Source: Paracrocinitomix mangrovi (GTDB lineage Bacteria > Bacteroidota > Bacteroidia > Flavobacteriales_D > Crocinitomicaceae). Taken from it: a DNA stretch of 64,000 bases. Within the stretch, counting starts at the first letter, position 1; every line of letters starts with the position of its first letter. Below are positions 47,801-55,300 of this stretch, one piece after another. The position numbers and the translations under genes were made by a program. The notes under the pieces were generated by a model that was given only the letters and a program-made list of their open reading frames with translations, did no database searches and had not been told where the DNA came from. The stretch is taken from positions 3,968,001 to 4,032,000 of the forward strand of contig NZ_CP091819.1 of the NCBI RefSeq assembly GCF_019740355.2, written 5' to 3'.

Positions 47801-49462
47801 AACAATACAGATAACAACGGAGGTACAGATAACAATGGTGGAAACCAAAATAACACAGCAGACAACAATCAAGGAAATAATCAAAATCAAGGAGGTAACA
47901 ATACTTACAATGATACTGATGGAGGAACAGTAAGACCAAATAATGAACAGGAAGCACAATTGACAAGCTATTACAACGATCCTAATGCGGCTAAAGCAAA
48001 TCAGGTAGAGATAGTAAAAGGTCTTTTCTTTACAGTTCAAATAGGTGTTTACTCTAAACCGGTAAAACCTGAAGTGTTGTACAATATTCAACCGTTAAAT
48101 AGTCAAAAACTTGATAATGGAACCATTAGATACTCTACGGGAATGTATTCAACTATTCCATCAGCAAATGTTAGAAAAGATCAAATCAGAACAATTGGTA
48201 TAGCAGATGCATTTGTAACGGCATATTACAATGGTAAGCGTATTTCTATTGCCGAAGCAAATCAATTATTAAGTGAAAAAGGAGAAGCTGTTTTATTTAA
48301 CTCGCCTGAAAATATTAGTGAGAATTTTGGAGGAAATGCAGTTTCTAACAACACAAATAACGATACTAATAATCAATCAAATAATCAAAACACCGATAAT
48401 CAAGGAAATAATGATGCGGTAAACAATAATCAGCAAACAAATAACCAGAATCAAAATCAAAACCAGAATCAGAATTATGATAACTCAGATGGTGGTGATG
48501 CGCAGGATAAAACGGTTGCTGCTATGAATATGCAAAATGATGAGCAATTCATCTTGAATGCAGAAGACAAAGGAGTTCCTTATAGAGTAAATCTTGGGTA
48601 CTTTGAAAATGGAATTACCGTCAACTTCCTTGACCTTTTATTAAATAATCAAGATGAAGGAATCATATCGGTGAGTGATATGGATGACCGTATTCTTTAT
48701 TATGTTGGTAATTATGATAATAAACCGGATGCTGAAGACAAGCGAGTTGAAATGGTGCAAAAAGGGTTTAAGGATGCCTACATTGTTACAGTTCCGCAAC
48801 CAAAAGAAGATATTGAAGAGGAGTTTTCATACTATAAAGAAGGAGTTTATTATCGAGTTAAACTTGGTAAGTTTAAAGGAGAAATGCCAGGTGAGTATGC
48901 AATGTTGTTGCTTCAAACTGATGGATTATTAGAGACGGAAGAAGACATTGAAGGAAGCACTTATTTATTGTCAAAGAAAGTGAATTCAATAGGAGAGGTT
49001 AAAGATTTATTGGTTGAATTTTCAGAAATGGGATTTGAAGAAATGCAGGTAATTTCATATTACCAATATGATGCTATTCCAATGGAAGAAGCTGATGCAA
49101 TTTTGAATGATACTAAAACAGGACCACTAAAAAGGTTTGAAGGTCATCAAGGAGTAAATGCAGATAAGTATTTATATGATAAAGAAGCCATTTACTTTAA
49201 AGTAGAAGTAGGAAGGTTTGATGACAAAATTCCATCAGAATTTACTAAATTGTTGTTGGAACATCCTGAAGACAATATTTACAACGAAGAAAACATTCAA
49301 GGTGAAACTATTTATTATTCAGATGATGTTAAATCATATGCAGAAGCTGAGCAATTAAAAGCTGAACTAATAGCACATGGTTTCAAGGATGCACAGATTA
49401 AGGCATTCCATAAATACACTGAGATTTCAGTGGAAAAGGCAAAGGAATTATTAAATAATTAA
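38840..49462 (+). CDS. Giant exported TPR-PD40-repeat-SPOR protein (about 3540 residues)
   Basis: I choose the GTG at 38840 (MRIFLKSIPVFILL) because it begins a clean signal peptide ending at VFAQ; no ATG is available, and the ATG at 38799 runs into a stop. Residues 25-150 are TPR-like; 195-340 are PD40 propeller motifs (YYSSYGDSEANGLDIYR, YLYFCSKGHNSMGGYDVF); 350-425 resemble a carboxypeptidase-regulatory domain. A charged coiled-coil region runs to about 880, then come about 15 helical repeats of roughly 100 residues (880-2420), more coiled coil, and five SPOR-like domains at about 2874-2955, 3055-3140, 3240-3317, 3330-3407 and 3447-3525. Three are separated by Asn/Gly/Gln-rich linkers. The front matches PorE-type T9SS accessory proteins, whose OmpA-type wall-binding end seems replaced here by SPOR domains. 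A peptidoglycan-anchored, long filamentous envelope protein is inferred. Confidence 0.85.
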   Translation: MRIFLKSIPVFILLFLCSNNVFAQTDAEKRERANELFDQGLYLDATKLYAGLLANNQKDHDLRFRYGACLIYSSHNKSDAINHLLYSVSSPSIDKRAYYFLGRAYHLNYQFKEAETYYKKFQEQASTKQKKDYNVDAQLTACKFGRNLLSKVTDMIVMEKREIPEESFYDIYNHEGVDGDIYRISTDDFRTKVDEKANHRPVIFFPKNTNVIYYSSYGDSEANGLDIYRVKRLPDGTFSKPLPVAGQVNSPLDEDYPYMDPNGQYLYFCSKGHNSMGGYDVFRSKYDPNSDSFGPPENMDFAISSPADDILYIVDADGKVANFASNRESKDGKIHVYEVRVERIPIQIAAIKGNFVNEIVPSNKNVSIEIEDFSSGRSIGTFNSRSSDGDYFMTFPKGGKYNFYITVNGQEETHYVTVDIPMLKELRPLKQRMSLVRDENGEQVIHIDNMFDELFDDPVTVMAEIYQNLSLLEPNSEEFDIDSIEQQSNVNQVFVENGLDEFTTKEELIFVMTEETKNIEEEIEQDKKLSNISYNLAEEKSNEANQKMLEVNTLIEKAEKSTDPKEQKALYEEAHELNKKVQQLNEDAQNLVELGKQIDLAIENKKGKIKKSEEILTAIKSTPEDDRNALAAVVIENTDFFVENIKDRKNKPNVVEQILVDGNEEVRKANQINSEIVDLSNKKHQLEKDKQVQESKLANTTKKKDRELIESKILDLQSEINLLDNQLNLKQQDYAKVISKDQNNLNGVAEQVVNDDRSGASHNIALSSEQKSDISNRVHQNDLSENVALIDEQLKDKGAGDKAALFAKDEQRQAYSLEQWTDDIDKEIVDLRSQLNTVAPERKQEIMQLIEDFEDLKKQKIKEFEVVEENELTADQKNDVLNIIDGEYQNKVNDIYKIVDEDERNKKLRDLNGVILANTNEQIQNYDAILENDPNNSNAKKKRDELIAFRDDLERNQGQPIVEPVLMDAANISTKVEEDQLVDDYANKLKAIEAIDDEYDRRKQKNELNGQLISSVRSEIKQLQQIIKDDPDNKNAEKRLENLKKLDDKINSEIVADEDWLAANKSNNNQQVVVDVNNVNPDYNNKVNEINQITDDKDREKALQDLNNKTLNNVNERLIEVNNSLSNDPNNKDLLAEKQGLENLRKNIEENPDVAVKSSQSGNQINTNPTIEDIMPGYQAKLNGIEMNNTDPVKIERDKIKLNENLISAIDQELSKLDQQKAEQPGLSSDIELRKNSLFNMKDDVQNQIRASKDIIDASSGNISVNTNPTIDEIMPDYNSRLSNIRSTSADQVDEEEKKILLNQNLIGNIEKEQSRLDNLKGDHPELIADIDSRNSKLNDLKKAKMAEINESRNVIDRSNNGGAISINTNPSVEDIMPGYNAKIQGIDKSAKDQPTKEKERIAVNTNLIDNIENEIDRLQGLKADNPELSNDISQRESKLNDLKAQAEQQIENSNQLLAGNRNNQDIVSNPPTIDEVMPDYHSRLKDIEAANNTPTDIEKNRIDLNNELIQAIDNEIKDLNNLSDERPELNADIELRKNGLYDIKDKKIQENLRSKDIVDAASSKIEIDTNPSIDDIMPDYSSRLKDIKANTTDKVEQEEDKIALNQSLIGNIENELDRLQNIEDNNADLSKDIEKRRNKLNDIKQDKIEEINESRTYLDEAKNNGNLAVNANPSIEEIMPEYADKMSTIKASADDPITKEKDKLNVNKSLITNIDAEQTRLDELKKDHPKLSSDIDTRKFNLSSMRDETQQKIQLSQDIIDGNVDVNSLVVNTNPTIDELMPTYNSRKNTISNSSNSGADKAKDHINLNNELIGIIDTEVGRLNDLKKTNLDLSVDIEARKTALSNIKNQKIRENEDNESLADGGNVRNAGINTNPTIDEIMPDYNSKNNAINNNSSSEAEKANEHIKLNNQLIGAIDAEMTQLDQLKSSDPSKADDIDKRQDGLRDIKNQKVQENENYQELAFANNNNLTINTNPTIDEVMPDYNEKRNSIDNSSSTSSEKAQKNIQLNNQLIGTIDTEIGQLNQLKSFNPDKASDIEKRQERLTDIKNQKQSENASLEDIAGTNNIASINTNPTIEELMPDYNDRISSLNQLNVDKADKEKERININKTLIGKIDNEISQLNSLKDEQPGLSADINTRLQKLKDIKSSKQNEIDASQDIVDAAGNNTSDGGNNQNGTDGANNQNGTDGGNNQNGSSNPNEAEIIAMSEIPSIDELDPNYNADMNAINASSDDNATKERNKIELNKRLVRSIDQEIKKMNGLKADNKDFVSKLDRRIEGLNNMRSAKMNEINASEALAGTSNTDNNSAQNKRPDISIGALMPTYENELNDIRSSTNLPENEKIEEENGLHKDLIDKIDSKIRDLQDEKSANPSLATTIESELNQLETIKDQKQSEINNNNDRLAALENEIAENNTKNAVINLTEDNYTSDEGKNVVKNHQDDIDDIKSYQDQIDDLDQQIANTDDEGEKNKLVKQRNKLDAKKAGIENEVLEDLETANTAEFNQTSQNSEVDAIVAEAGNPNDEEIIKANQDIDQANRLMSEAKDLRNQAANESDKIEKNKLLKDAVAKEEEAKDLLTKAGRVLKAARVAYHTGKPEETVVTEVAENPDNRMSTQLMDQANALEAQANAYEQRATELTDSAATVKKKYKQAVLNDASSNSQKAADLREEAANLRNQANNIKAQEDDLLANQIEQSNKNPDQETINDLVGTDEYKDFHAANKSAQENLDKAQELEEQINDLEKSKRRKIKKGIVNYIGNDPNSVATDDPEIKADQDKIDELRAQQQQYMDQAKNDLKAANDALNNSGENVKEDMIAMSNNNIEPRTVIKVQPTDTLAADFEVPEVVTTDIFRTTDKPVYNEQNKIPVDQSTKGLVYKVQVGAFRNPLPQDHFRQFAPISGQKLTNGITRYMVGYFLKENSANGARSQIRGMGYGDAFVVAYCNGERISIAEARAIEAGELECPGTTLDQQFVVDNNTTDNNGGNQGNNTDNNGGTDNNGGNQNNTADNNQGNNQNQGGNNTYNDTDGGTVRPNNEQEAQLTSYYNDPNAAKANQVEIVKGLFFTVQIGVYSKPVKPEVLYNIQPLNSQKLDNGTIRYSTGMYSTIPSANVRKDQIRTIGIADAFVTAYYNGKRISIAEANQLLSEKGEAVLFNSPENISENFGGNAVSNNTNNDTNNQSNNQNTDNQGNNDAVNNNQQTNNQNQNQNQNQNYDNSDGGDAQDKTVAAMNMQNDEQFILNAEDKGVPYRVNLGYFENGITVNFLDLLLNNQDEGIISVSDMDDRILYYVGNYDNKPDAEDKRVEMVQKGFKDAYIVTVPQPKEDIEEEFSYYKEGVYYRVKLGKFKGEMPGEYAMLLLQTDGLLETEEDIEGSTYLLSKKVNSIGEVKDLLVEFSEMGFEEMQVISYYQYDAIPMEEADAILNDTKTGPLKRFEGHQGVNADKYLYDKEAIYFKVEVGRFDDKIPSEFTKLLLEHPEDNIYNEENIQGETIYYSDDVKSYAEAEQLKAELIAHGFKDAQIKAFHKYTEISVEKAKELLNN
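41480..46090 (+). repeat. Tandem ~300-bp coding repeats in the giant gene
   Basis: Ten well-conserved units start at 42332, 42632, 42938, 43241, 43541, 43847, 44153, 44456, 44756 and 45053. Each begins with a NTNPTIDEIMPDYN-like block and ends in a charged helix. Three degenerate, shorter units precede them (about 41480-42330), and two diverged ones follow (about 45470-46090). Confidence 0.85.
45353..45433 (+). repeat. Three tandem 27-bp repeats encoding DGGNNQNGT linkers
   Basis: Units at 45353, 45380 and 45407 encode DGGNNQNGT, DGANNQNGT and DGGNNQNGS. They form a flexible linker between repeats 10 and 11 of the giant protein and are a likely site of length variation by slippage. Confidence 0.85.
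47761..48490 (+). repeat. Asn/Gly/Gln-rich low-complexity linkers between SPOR domains
   Basis: Two stretches, about 47761-47935 and 48340-48490, encode runs of N, G, Q, D and T (TDNNGGNQ, NQNQNQNQN). They flank the second SPOR-like domain and would be flexible spacers. They also create long false antisense frames. Confidence 0.8.
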
Positions 49463-49472
49463 GATATCACTT

Positions 49473-49745
49473 ATGGCAGAGGTGAAAGAACTCGAATTAG
49501 TAGAAAATGAAACTAAGGTTGACAAAAACAGAACTTTAGTATTGTACAATGATGACGTTAACACTTTTGAGTTTGTAATAGATTCTTTGGTAAAGATCTG
49601 CAAGCACGAATTAATGCAAGCCGAACAATGTACCTGGATAGTTCATTACAATGGGAAATGTAGTGTGAAAGAAGGGAATTTTAGAGATCTTAGACCAATG
49701 AGACAAGCCTTAAGTGAAAAGGGTTTGACTGCAAAGATTCATTGA
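49473..49745 (+). CDS. clpS: ATP-dependent Clp protease adaptor ClpS
   Basis: This 90-residue protein has the ClpS core LVLYNDDVNTFEFVIDSL, where NDD binds the N-degron alpha-amino group, and a helix containing the partner surface. It delivers N-end-rule substrates to ClpAP (or ClpCP). The N-terminal tail is short and acidic, as expected. It follows the giant gene by 10 bases but is functionally unrelated to it as far as I can tell. Confidence 0.93.
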   Translation: MAEVKELELVENETKVDKNRTLVLYNDDVNTFEFVIDSLVKICKHELMQAEQCTWIVHYNGKCSVKEGNFRDLRPMRQALSEKGLTAKIH

Positions 49746-49769
49746 TCAAATTTTATTAAACTATTTGTT

Positions 49770-50558
49770 ATGCAATTGAAAACTAAATCGGTATTATTTG
49801 TTTGTTCAGCAATAATTTTGCTGGCATCTTGTAAAAAAGTAGATGCGGGTGAAGGGATTCAAACAGAGAAAAGGTTTGAAATTGCAGACTTTGACAAAAT
49901 CGTTTATTCCACCGTTGGAAAATTGACCTACACACAATCAGATTCTGACCGCTATGTTACGGTGAAAACGAATCAGGACATGTTTGAAATATTAGATGTT
50001 TATGTAGAGAATGGCATCTTATACATTGAAACAGAAGACAATTATAGCATTAAAAATGGAGATCAAATGATCATTACAGTTTTTGATGATGATGTAAATG
50101 ATATCGTAGCTTCAGGAAGTGGAAATGTAACAGCTAATTTTGATGAAACATACAATTTTGATGGCCATAGCTTAAGTTGTAGTGGATCCGGGAACATTAA
50201 TGCTAATGAAGTACATAGTCAATCTCAAAATTTGTCAACCTCAGGTTCAGGAAGCATCAATTTATCTGCTTTGTATACTGAAGTTACCACTGTCAAAATA
50301 AGTGGCTCAGGAGGGATTACTACAAGTGGAAATACCAATGAATCTAACGTAACCATGACAGGAAGTGGAAGTTTTAAAGCCTTTAGTTTTTTCACTTATC
50401 ACACTAATATTACCAATTCATCTTCAGGAAATGCTGAAATTTCAGTTGACAGCTGGTTAGATTGTCAAATTTCAGGTTCAGGAAATGTTTATTATAAAGG
50501 ATCGCCGATAATAGTTTCCTCATCTACAGGTTCAGGAAAGTTGATTGATGCAAATTAA
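49770..50558 (+). CDS. Head-GIN domain (DUF2807) lipoprotein
   Basis: The 262-residue product has a lipoprotein signal with the lipobox LLASC (Cys near residue 21). The rest is the head-GIN/DUF2807 beta-helix: FEIADFDKIVYSTVGKLTY opening, then repeated ASGSGN, SGSGNI, SGSGSI, SGSGGI, TGSGSF turns at about 20-residue intervals. It should be anchored to a membrane, facing the periplasm or surface. The family is common in Bacteroidota and has no established function. Confidence 0.88.
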   Translation: MQLKTKSVLFVCSAIILLASCKKVDAGEGIQTEKRFEIADFDKIVYSTVGKLTYTQSDSDRYVTVKTNQDMFEILDVYVENGILYIETEDNYSIKNGDQMIITVFDDDVNDIVASGSGNVTANFDETYNFDGHSLSCSGSGNINANEVHSQSQNLSTSGSGSINLSALYTEVTTVKISGSGGITTSGNTNESNVTMTGSGSFKAFSFFTYHTNITNSSSGNAEISVDSWLDCQISGSGNVYYKGSPIIVSSSTGSGKLIDAN

Positions 50559-50623
50559 ATGCTGTTGATTAATTGATGACTAAATTTTAAGTCAGTGTCT
50601 TTAAAGTTGATTAATTTCAACTT

Positions 50624-52003
50624 ATCGCAACACCAAAAAAAATATACTCCTTAACGCAGCTCACTAAATCTTTTGAGAATTTTATTCTTGAAAAATTTGG
50701 AAGTACATCTTATTGGGTTGTAGCTGAAATTGCCAAAATCAATGAAAAAGGAGGGCATTATTATCTTGAGTTGGTTGACAGTGAGGATAACCGAACTTCT
50801 GCTTTGTTTTCTGCTAATATTTGGTCTTCAACTTATGGTCAGATCTTTAATAAAATTGGTCCTGACTTACTGCAAATACTCAAGCCGGGGAACAAGGTAC
50901 TTTTCTCGGTTCGTATAGATTACCATAGAATTTATGGACTTAAATTGAATGTGCTTGGCATTGATCCTTCATATTCATACGGTGAAGTAGAGAAACGGAA
51001 ACAAGAGACTATACTCAAGTTAAAAGAAGAAGGTCTGTATGATCTTCAATCTCAATTGTATTTACCTGTTATTGCTAAGCGAATTGCATTAATTGGATCA
51101 TCCGGAACTGCGGGATATAGAGATTTTTTGAACAAGCTAACTTCAAATGAGGTATACAGAAACTTTAAAATTAAAGAGTTTCAGGCAAGTGTTCAGGGAG
51201 ATAAGGCTGCTGCTGAGCTGATAACTGCATTGAAAGAGGCAAGATTATATGATGTTGAGGTGATTGTAATAGTGAGAGGGGGAGGAAGTAAGATGGATCT
51301 AAATGTGTTCAATGACTATGATCTTAACCGTGAAATCTGTTTGACAAAAATTCCTGTTATAACTGGGGTAGGGCATGAATATGATGAGGTAGTAGCAGAT
51401 TTGATATGCAATAAAATGTGCATTACCCCAACAGCTGCGGCTGAGTTTTTGTACAATCAAATAGGAATTTTTTCAGCTCAAATGAGAAGTGCTTATGATG
51501 CTATTATTAATAGATCCCGTGAGCAACTGAGTGGATTAAAGGATGAATTCTACCATCTGCATAAGTATTTAATTCATAACAGTAAGCAGTTCCTAATTGA
51601 GTACCAATGGCAGTTAAAAGAGGATTCGCACCGCATGCAAAAGTTGTTTTTACATGTGTTAAATGCAGAATCAGGTAGGATTGATCTTCTCAAAGACAAA
51701 GTGAAATCCCAAAGTTTAAACCGTTTGCATTTAGCTCAAACGGCAGAATTACCTGCTAAATTGGATAAGCTTGAAATGTTGCTGACATCCTTTATTGATC
51801 AGAAAAAAGTGGAGTTAAATGGAGTAGAGGAAATGTTGAATATGTTAAATCCTGTCAGGTTGTTAAAAAGTGGATATACCATTTCAACCATTGATGATAT
51901 AGATGTAAATAAAATTAATGATGATTTGGAAGGGAAAACAATGAAAACCCTGACCTCAAATGCATTGATTAGTAGCGAAATAAAGTCGGTAAAAAAGAAT
52001 TGA
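50624..52003 (+). CDS. xseA: Exodeoxyribonuclease VII large subunit, apparent non-canonical ATC start
   Basis: This is the catalytic subunit of exonuclease VII, a single-strand nuclease. The OB-fold begins with KKIYSLTQLTKSFENF and SYWVVAEIAKINEKGGHYYLELVD, both required in this family. These codons are open from the stop at 50612 onward, yet no in-frame ATG, GTG or TTG exists before the TTG at 50771, which would delete half of the OB-fold. The ATC at 50624 would give MATPKKIYSL, a normal start one base from ATG, so I use it (459 residues). The catalytic domain has IALIGSSGTAGYRDF, VIVRGGGSKMDL and TGVGHEYDEVVAD. It is followed after 1 base by xseB. Confidence 0.85.
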   Translation: MATPKKIYSLTQLTKSFENFILEKFGSTSYWVVAEIAKINEKGGHYYLELVDSEDNRTSALFSANIWSSTYGQIFNKIGPDLLQILKPGNKVLFSVRIDYHRIYGLKLNVLGIDPSYSYGEVEKRKQETILKLKEEGLYDLQSQLYLPVIAKRIALIGSSGTAGYRDFLNKLTSNEVYRNFKIKEFQASVQGDKAAAELITALKEARLYDVEVIVIVRGGGSKMDLNVFNDYDLNREICLTKIPVITGVGHEYDEVVADLICNKMCITPTAAAEFLYNQIGIFSAQMRSAYDAIINRSREQLSGLKDEFYHLHKYLIHNSKQFLIEYQWQLKEDSHRMQKLFLHVLNAESGRIDLLKDKVKSQSLNRLHLAQTAELPAKLDKLEMLLTSFIDQKKVELNGVEEMLNMLNPVRLLKSGYTISTIDDIDVNKINDDLEGKTMKTLTSNALISSEIKSVKKN

Positions 52004-52004
52004 T

Positions 52005-52214
52005 ATGGAATTAAAGAAAGATTTGAAATACGAGGAGGCATTAGAGCAATTGCAAGAGATCGTAAGTCTTTTAGAGCGCAAAGAAATCAAAATAGACGAT
52101 TTGGCAGATAAAGTAAAAGAGGCCAAAGCTTTGGTGGAGTTTTGTCGTAAAAAGTTAGAGAAAACCGAAGAAGAAATCAATAAAATTATTGAACCGGAAA
52201 ATAACCAAGAGTAA
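52005..52214 (+). CDS. xseB: Exodeoxyribonuclease VII small subunit
   Basis: This 69-residue helical-hairpin protein has the typical LKYEEALEQLQEIVSLLERKEIKID segment and LADKVKEAKALVEFCRKKL. It assembles with XseA along the long coiled-coil arm. It starts one base after the xseA stop, in the usual order. Confidence 0.92.
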   Translation: MELKKDLKYEEALEQLQEIVSLLERKEIKIDDLADKVKEAKALVEFCRKKLEKTEEEINKIIEPENNQE

Positions 52215-52339
52215 AAAAATCTGATTGGCCGAATTATTATTAACACTCTGTCAAAACATTATCAATATGAGTATTAATACCTATGTTATTTAGTACTAAA
52301 AAAGTGAGTTATGTCACTTTTCTATCATCTCAATTGGCT

Positions 52340-52347
52340 TATTTTTG
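52340..52347 (+). promoter_or_regulatory. Bacteroidota-type -7 box (TATTTTTG) before the kinase operon
   Basis: TATTTTTG is an exact TAnnTTTG match 16 bases before the ATG at 52363; the implied leader is about 10 bases. It lies in the 148-base gap after xseB. Confidence 0.48.
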
Positions 52348-52362
52348 GGGTAGGAAGGATGA

Positions 52363-55300
52363 ATGGAAAAGACGCTCTACATACTTAAAGACGATAAAGT
52401 CTCTGGGAAAGAATTGTCCAAGTTTTTGAAAAACAGGGGATTTAAAGTTGTAACTAATTCTTTTGATTCACAGGGTTTAACGGATCATATCACCCAGGAA
52501 AAACCAGATTTATTATTAATTGAAATCAATCTCGAAAATAGAGATCAAAGTATTGCTTTAATTGAACGATTGAATAAGAAAATTGAGCTTTCTATTCTGA
52601 TTCAAACTGCTGATTTCAATCTACTCGATACCTCTAAATTATTTAAAAATAATGTTTACGGAGTAGTTTCAAATGATGCTTCAGAAGAGGAATTGTGCGT
52701 TAATATTTCCATAGCTATTGAAAGACATGAAGAAGTTTGGCATAATAAATTTGATAAGTATTTTCTAAATGAAGCACAACGACTGGCAAATATTGGTCAT
52801 TGGAAGTTAGAAATACAATCTAATAGGTTAACATGGTCAGATGAAACGTATAGAATTTTTGGAAAAGAAATTGGAAATGAGATTGCAACTTATGAAGCTT
52901 TTTTAGACATAATTCATCCTGATGATAGAGAAAAAGTGAATGAGGCCTACTCAAATTCTTTAGTAACTAAACTACCTTATGAAATTGAGCACCGAATAGT
53001 AGTCAATGGTGAAATAAAGTATGTGGTAGAGAAATGTGAAACTTTTTATAATGATGATCAAGCGGTACTGTCAATTGGAACTGTTCAAGATATAACCCAG
53101 CGAAAAAATGTTGAATTAGAACTTATAAGAGGGAAAAATAGTTTTAGTGAGATATTTCAAAATTCCTCTGATGAAATCTATTTAGTTGATTCTAAAACGC
53201 TAGAGATTTTAGAAGCAAATTACGCCGCGGCTGAAAAATTAGGATACTCTCCCAATGAATTAATTGGGAAAAAAGTGTTTGAAATTGCAAATCCTGAAAT
53301 TGAATTTGACTTACTTGTCAAGCAACTTAGGGATTTACAATTAGGAGAATTGTATGAAGGTGAAGGAAGTCATGAAAACAAGACAGGATTGAAGTATCCT
53401 GTAAAAGTGAAAATTAAAAAAATCTGGATTGAAAGTGTTGAAGTACTTCTTGTGACTGCGGAAGATATTTCTGTAGAAAAAGCACTTAAAAAAAGGAAAC
53501 AGATTGAGTTTAAAACGCATGAAATAATCAATAGATTGCTTTCAATTACTGTTGTTTCAAAATCTATCGATCAATTTTTGGCACATGCTTTAGATGTGCT
53601 CTTAGAGTTACCATTTTTAGGTGATTTGGAAAAAGGAATTATTTTTTTAAAAGATGAAAATGGAAATTTGAAGCAAAGAGTTTCAAGGAATGTAGAAGAA
53701 GAAAAGATCAAAACTTGTGGTATAATTGGTAAGGGATCATGCGTTTGTCATAAAGTTTTAGAAACACAAAAATCTCAATTTGTTTGCTGTGATGTTAACG
53801 AACATGAATTCCCTGATTATACTGATCTTGACATTGTAAACTATAATGTGGCAATTACTCACCATGAAGAATTGTTGGGTTCTCTCTGTTTGTATTCTAA
53901 CATAAAAACTGATGGTAGAGAAAATATGGAATTGCTCAATACTATTGGTAAATCAGTAGGATTGATTTTGGTCCGATTTAGGGATCATAATAAAGTTCAG
54001 CAAAGTGAAAGTCGTTTTAGAGAATTGACAGAAACTTTGGATGAAGTTTTCTGGTTGGCAGATTGGGAGACAAAAAAAGAAATTTACATCAGTCCTTCAC
54101 ACAAAAAATTGTACGAGCAGGATATTGAACTGTTAATGGAGGATAACAACGCCTGGGAAAAAAGAATTCATCCTGATGATCTGGAAAGAGTAAGGAAAGA
54201 ATATTGGAACAATGTGATTTCCGGAAAGTATGATGTAGAGTTTAGGATTGTTATGGATGATGGGCGAATTAAATGGGTGCACGAAAGAGCTTATCCAATT
54301 TATGAAAATGGTGAAGTGGTTAGGATTGCGGGTTATGTGAGCAACATAACTGACAAAAAAGCAATGGAATTTGATCTTAAAGAAAGTGAAGAAAAGTACA
54401 GAACATATGTTGAAAATTCTGCTGACGTAATTAGTATTTCTGATGAACAGTTCAATTTGATTTTTAATTCACCGAATAATGAATATGTTTTTGGGTATGG
54501 TGCAGAAGAACATATTGGTGGAAATGTATCTAGTTTGGTGAATGTTGACGATAAGGAAACTTTAACGGAGGCTTTTAAGTGGCTTAAGAACAACAAAGGC
54601 GAACTTATTACTGTTGAGTATAGGTTTAAACATAAAAATGGAGAATGGATTTGGATTGAATCTACTATTAAGTATGTAGAAAAAAATTATACTGGTACTC
54701 CTTATTTTATTGTTAGTTCAAGAGATATAACTACTAGAAAAACAATTGCAGAAGATCTTATAAAAAGTGAGAAAAGATATAGAACCCTATATAATAATAA
54801 TGCAGCTGGATTGTATAGAATTGATGTGAATGGTAAAGTATTAGAATGCAATAATACTTTCGTGCAACAAATGGGTTTTGAAAAAAAATCACAATTGATT
54901 AATAAGAACATTTTTGATATAGTTGACTGTGATATTGACATCATTGCTGAGTTAGAAGCAAATAAGGGTGAGCTAAATTCCAAAGAAACAATGATGAGAT
55001 TGTTGGATGGTCGTGAAATTAGACTACTTCAAAATATTAAGCTAATCAAAGATGAAAATGGTAATAATATCTGCTTTGAGGGATCAACAATAGATACTAC
55101 AACATTGATGGAAGCGGAGAAGGCCAAGAAGTTAATTGAGGTAATTCCGGCTGAAAATCCAAATCCTGTTCTGAGAGTAGATTATAATATGAAGATCCTT
55201 TTTACCAATGAGTCTGCTGATGTTTTAGGGAGAAGAATTGTAGAAGACGGACACTTGAATTCTAGACGTTTGGTAAAGTTCTTGAAAGAATTTATTCCTT

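Noticed and set aside
47685-48091. Antisense frames of 93 and 116 codons opposite the Asn-rich SPOR linkers
   Set aside because: They are produced by the low-complexity AAT/CAA-rich coding strand, are composed of odd Cys/Val/Ile/Tyr runs, and have no start context or domain.
50771-52003. TTG at 50771 as the xseA start
   Set aside because: It would remove about 49 residues of conserved OB-fold that are visible in frame upstream.
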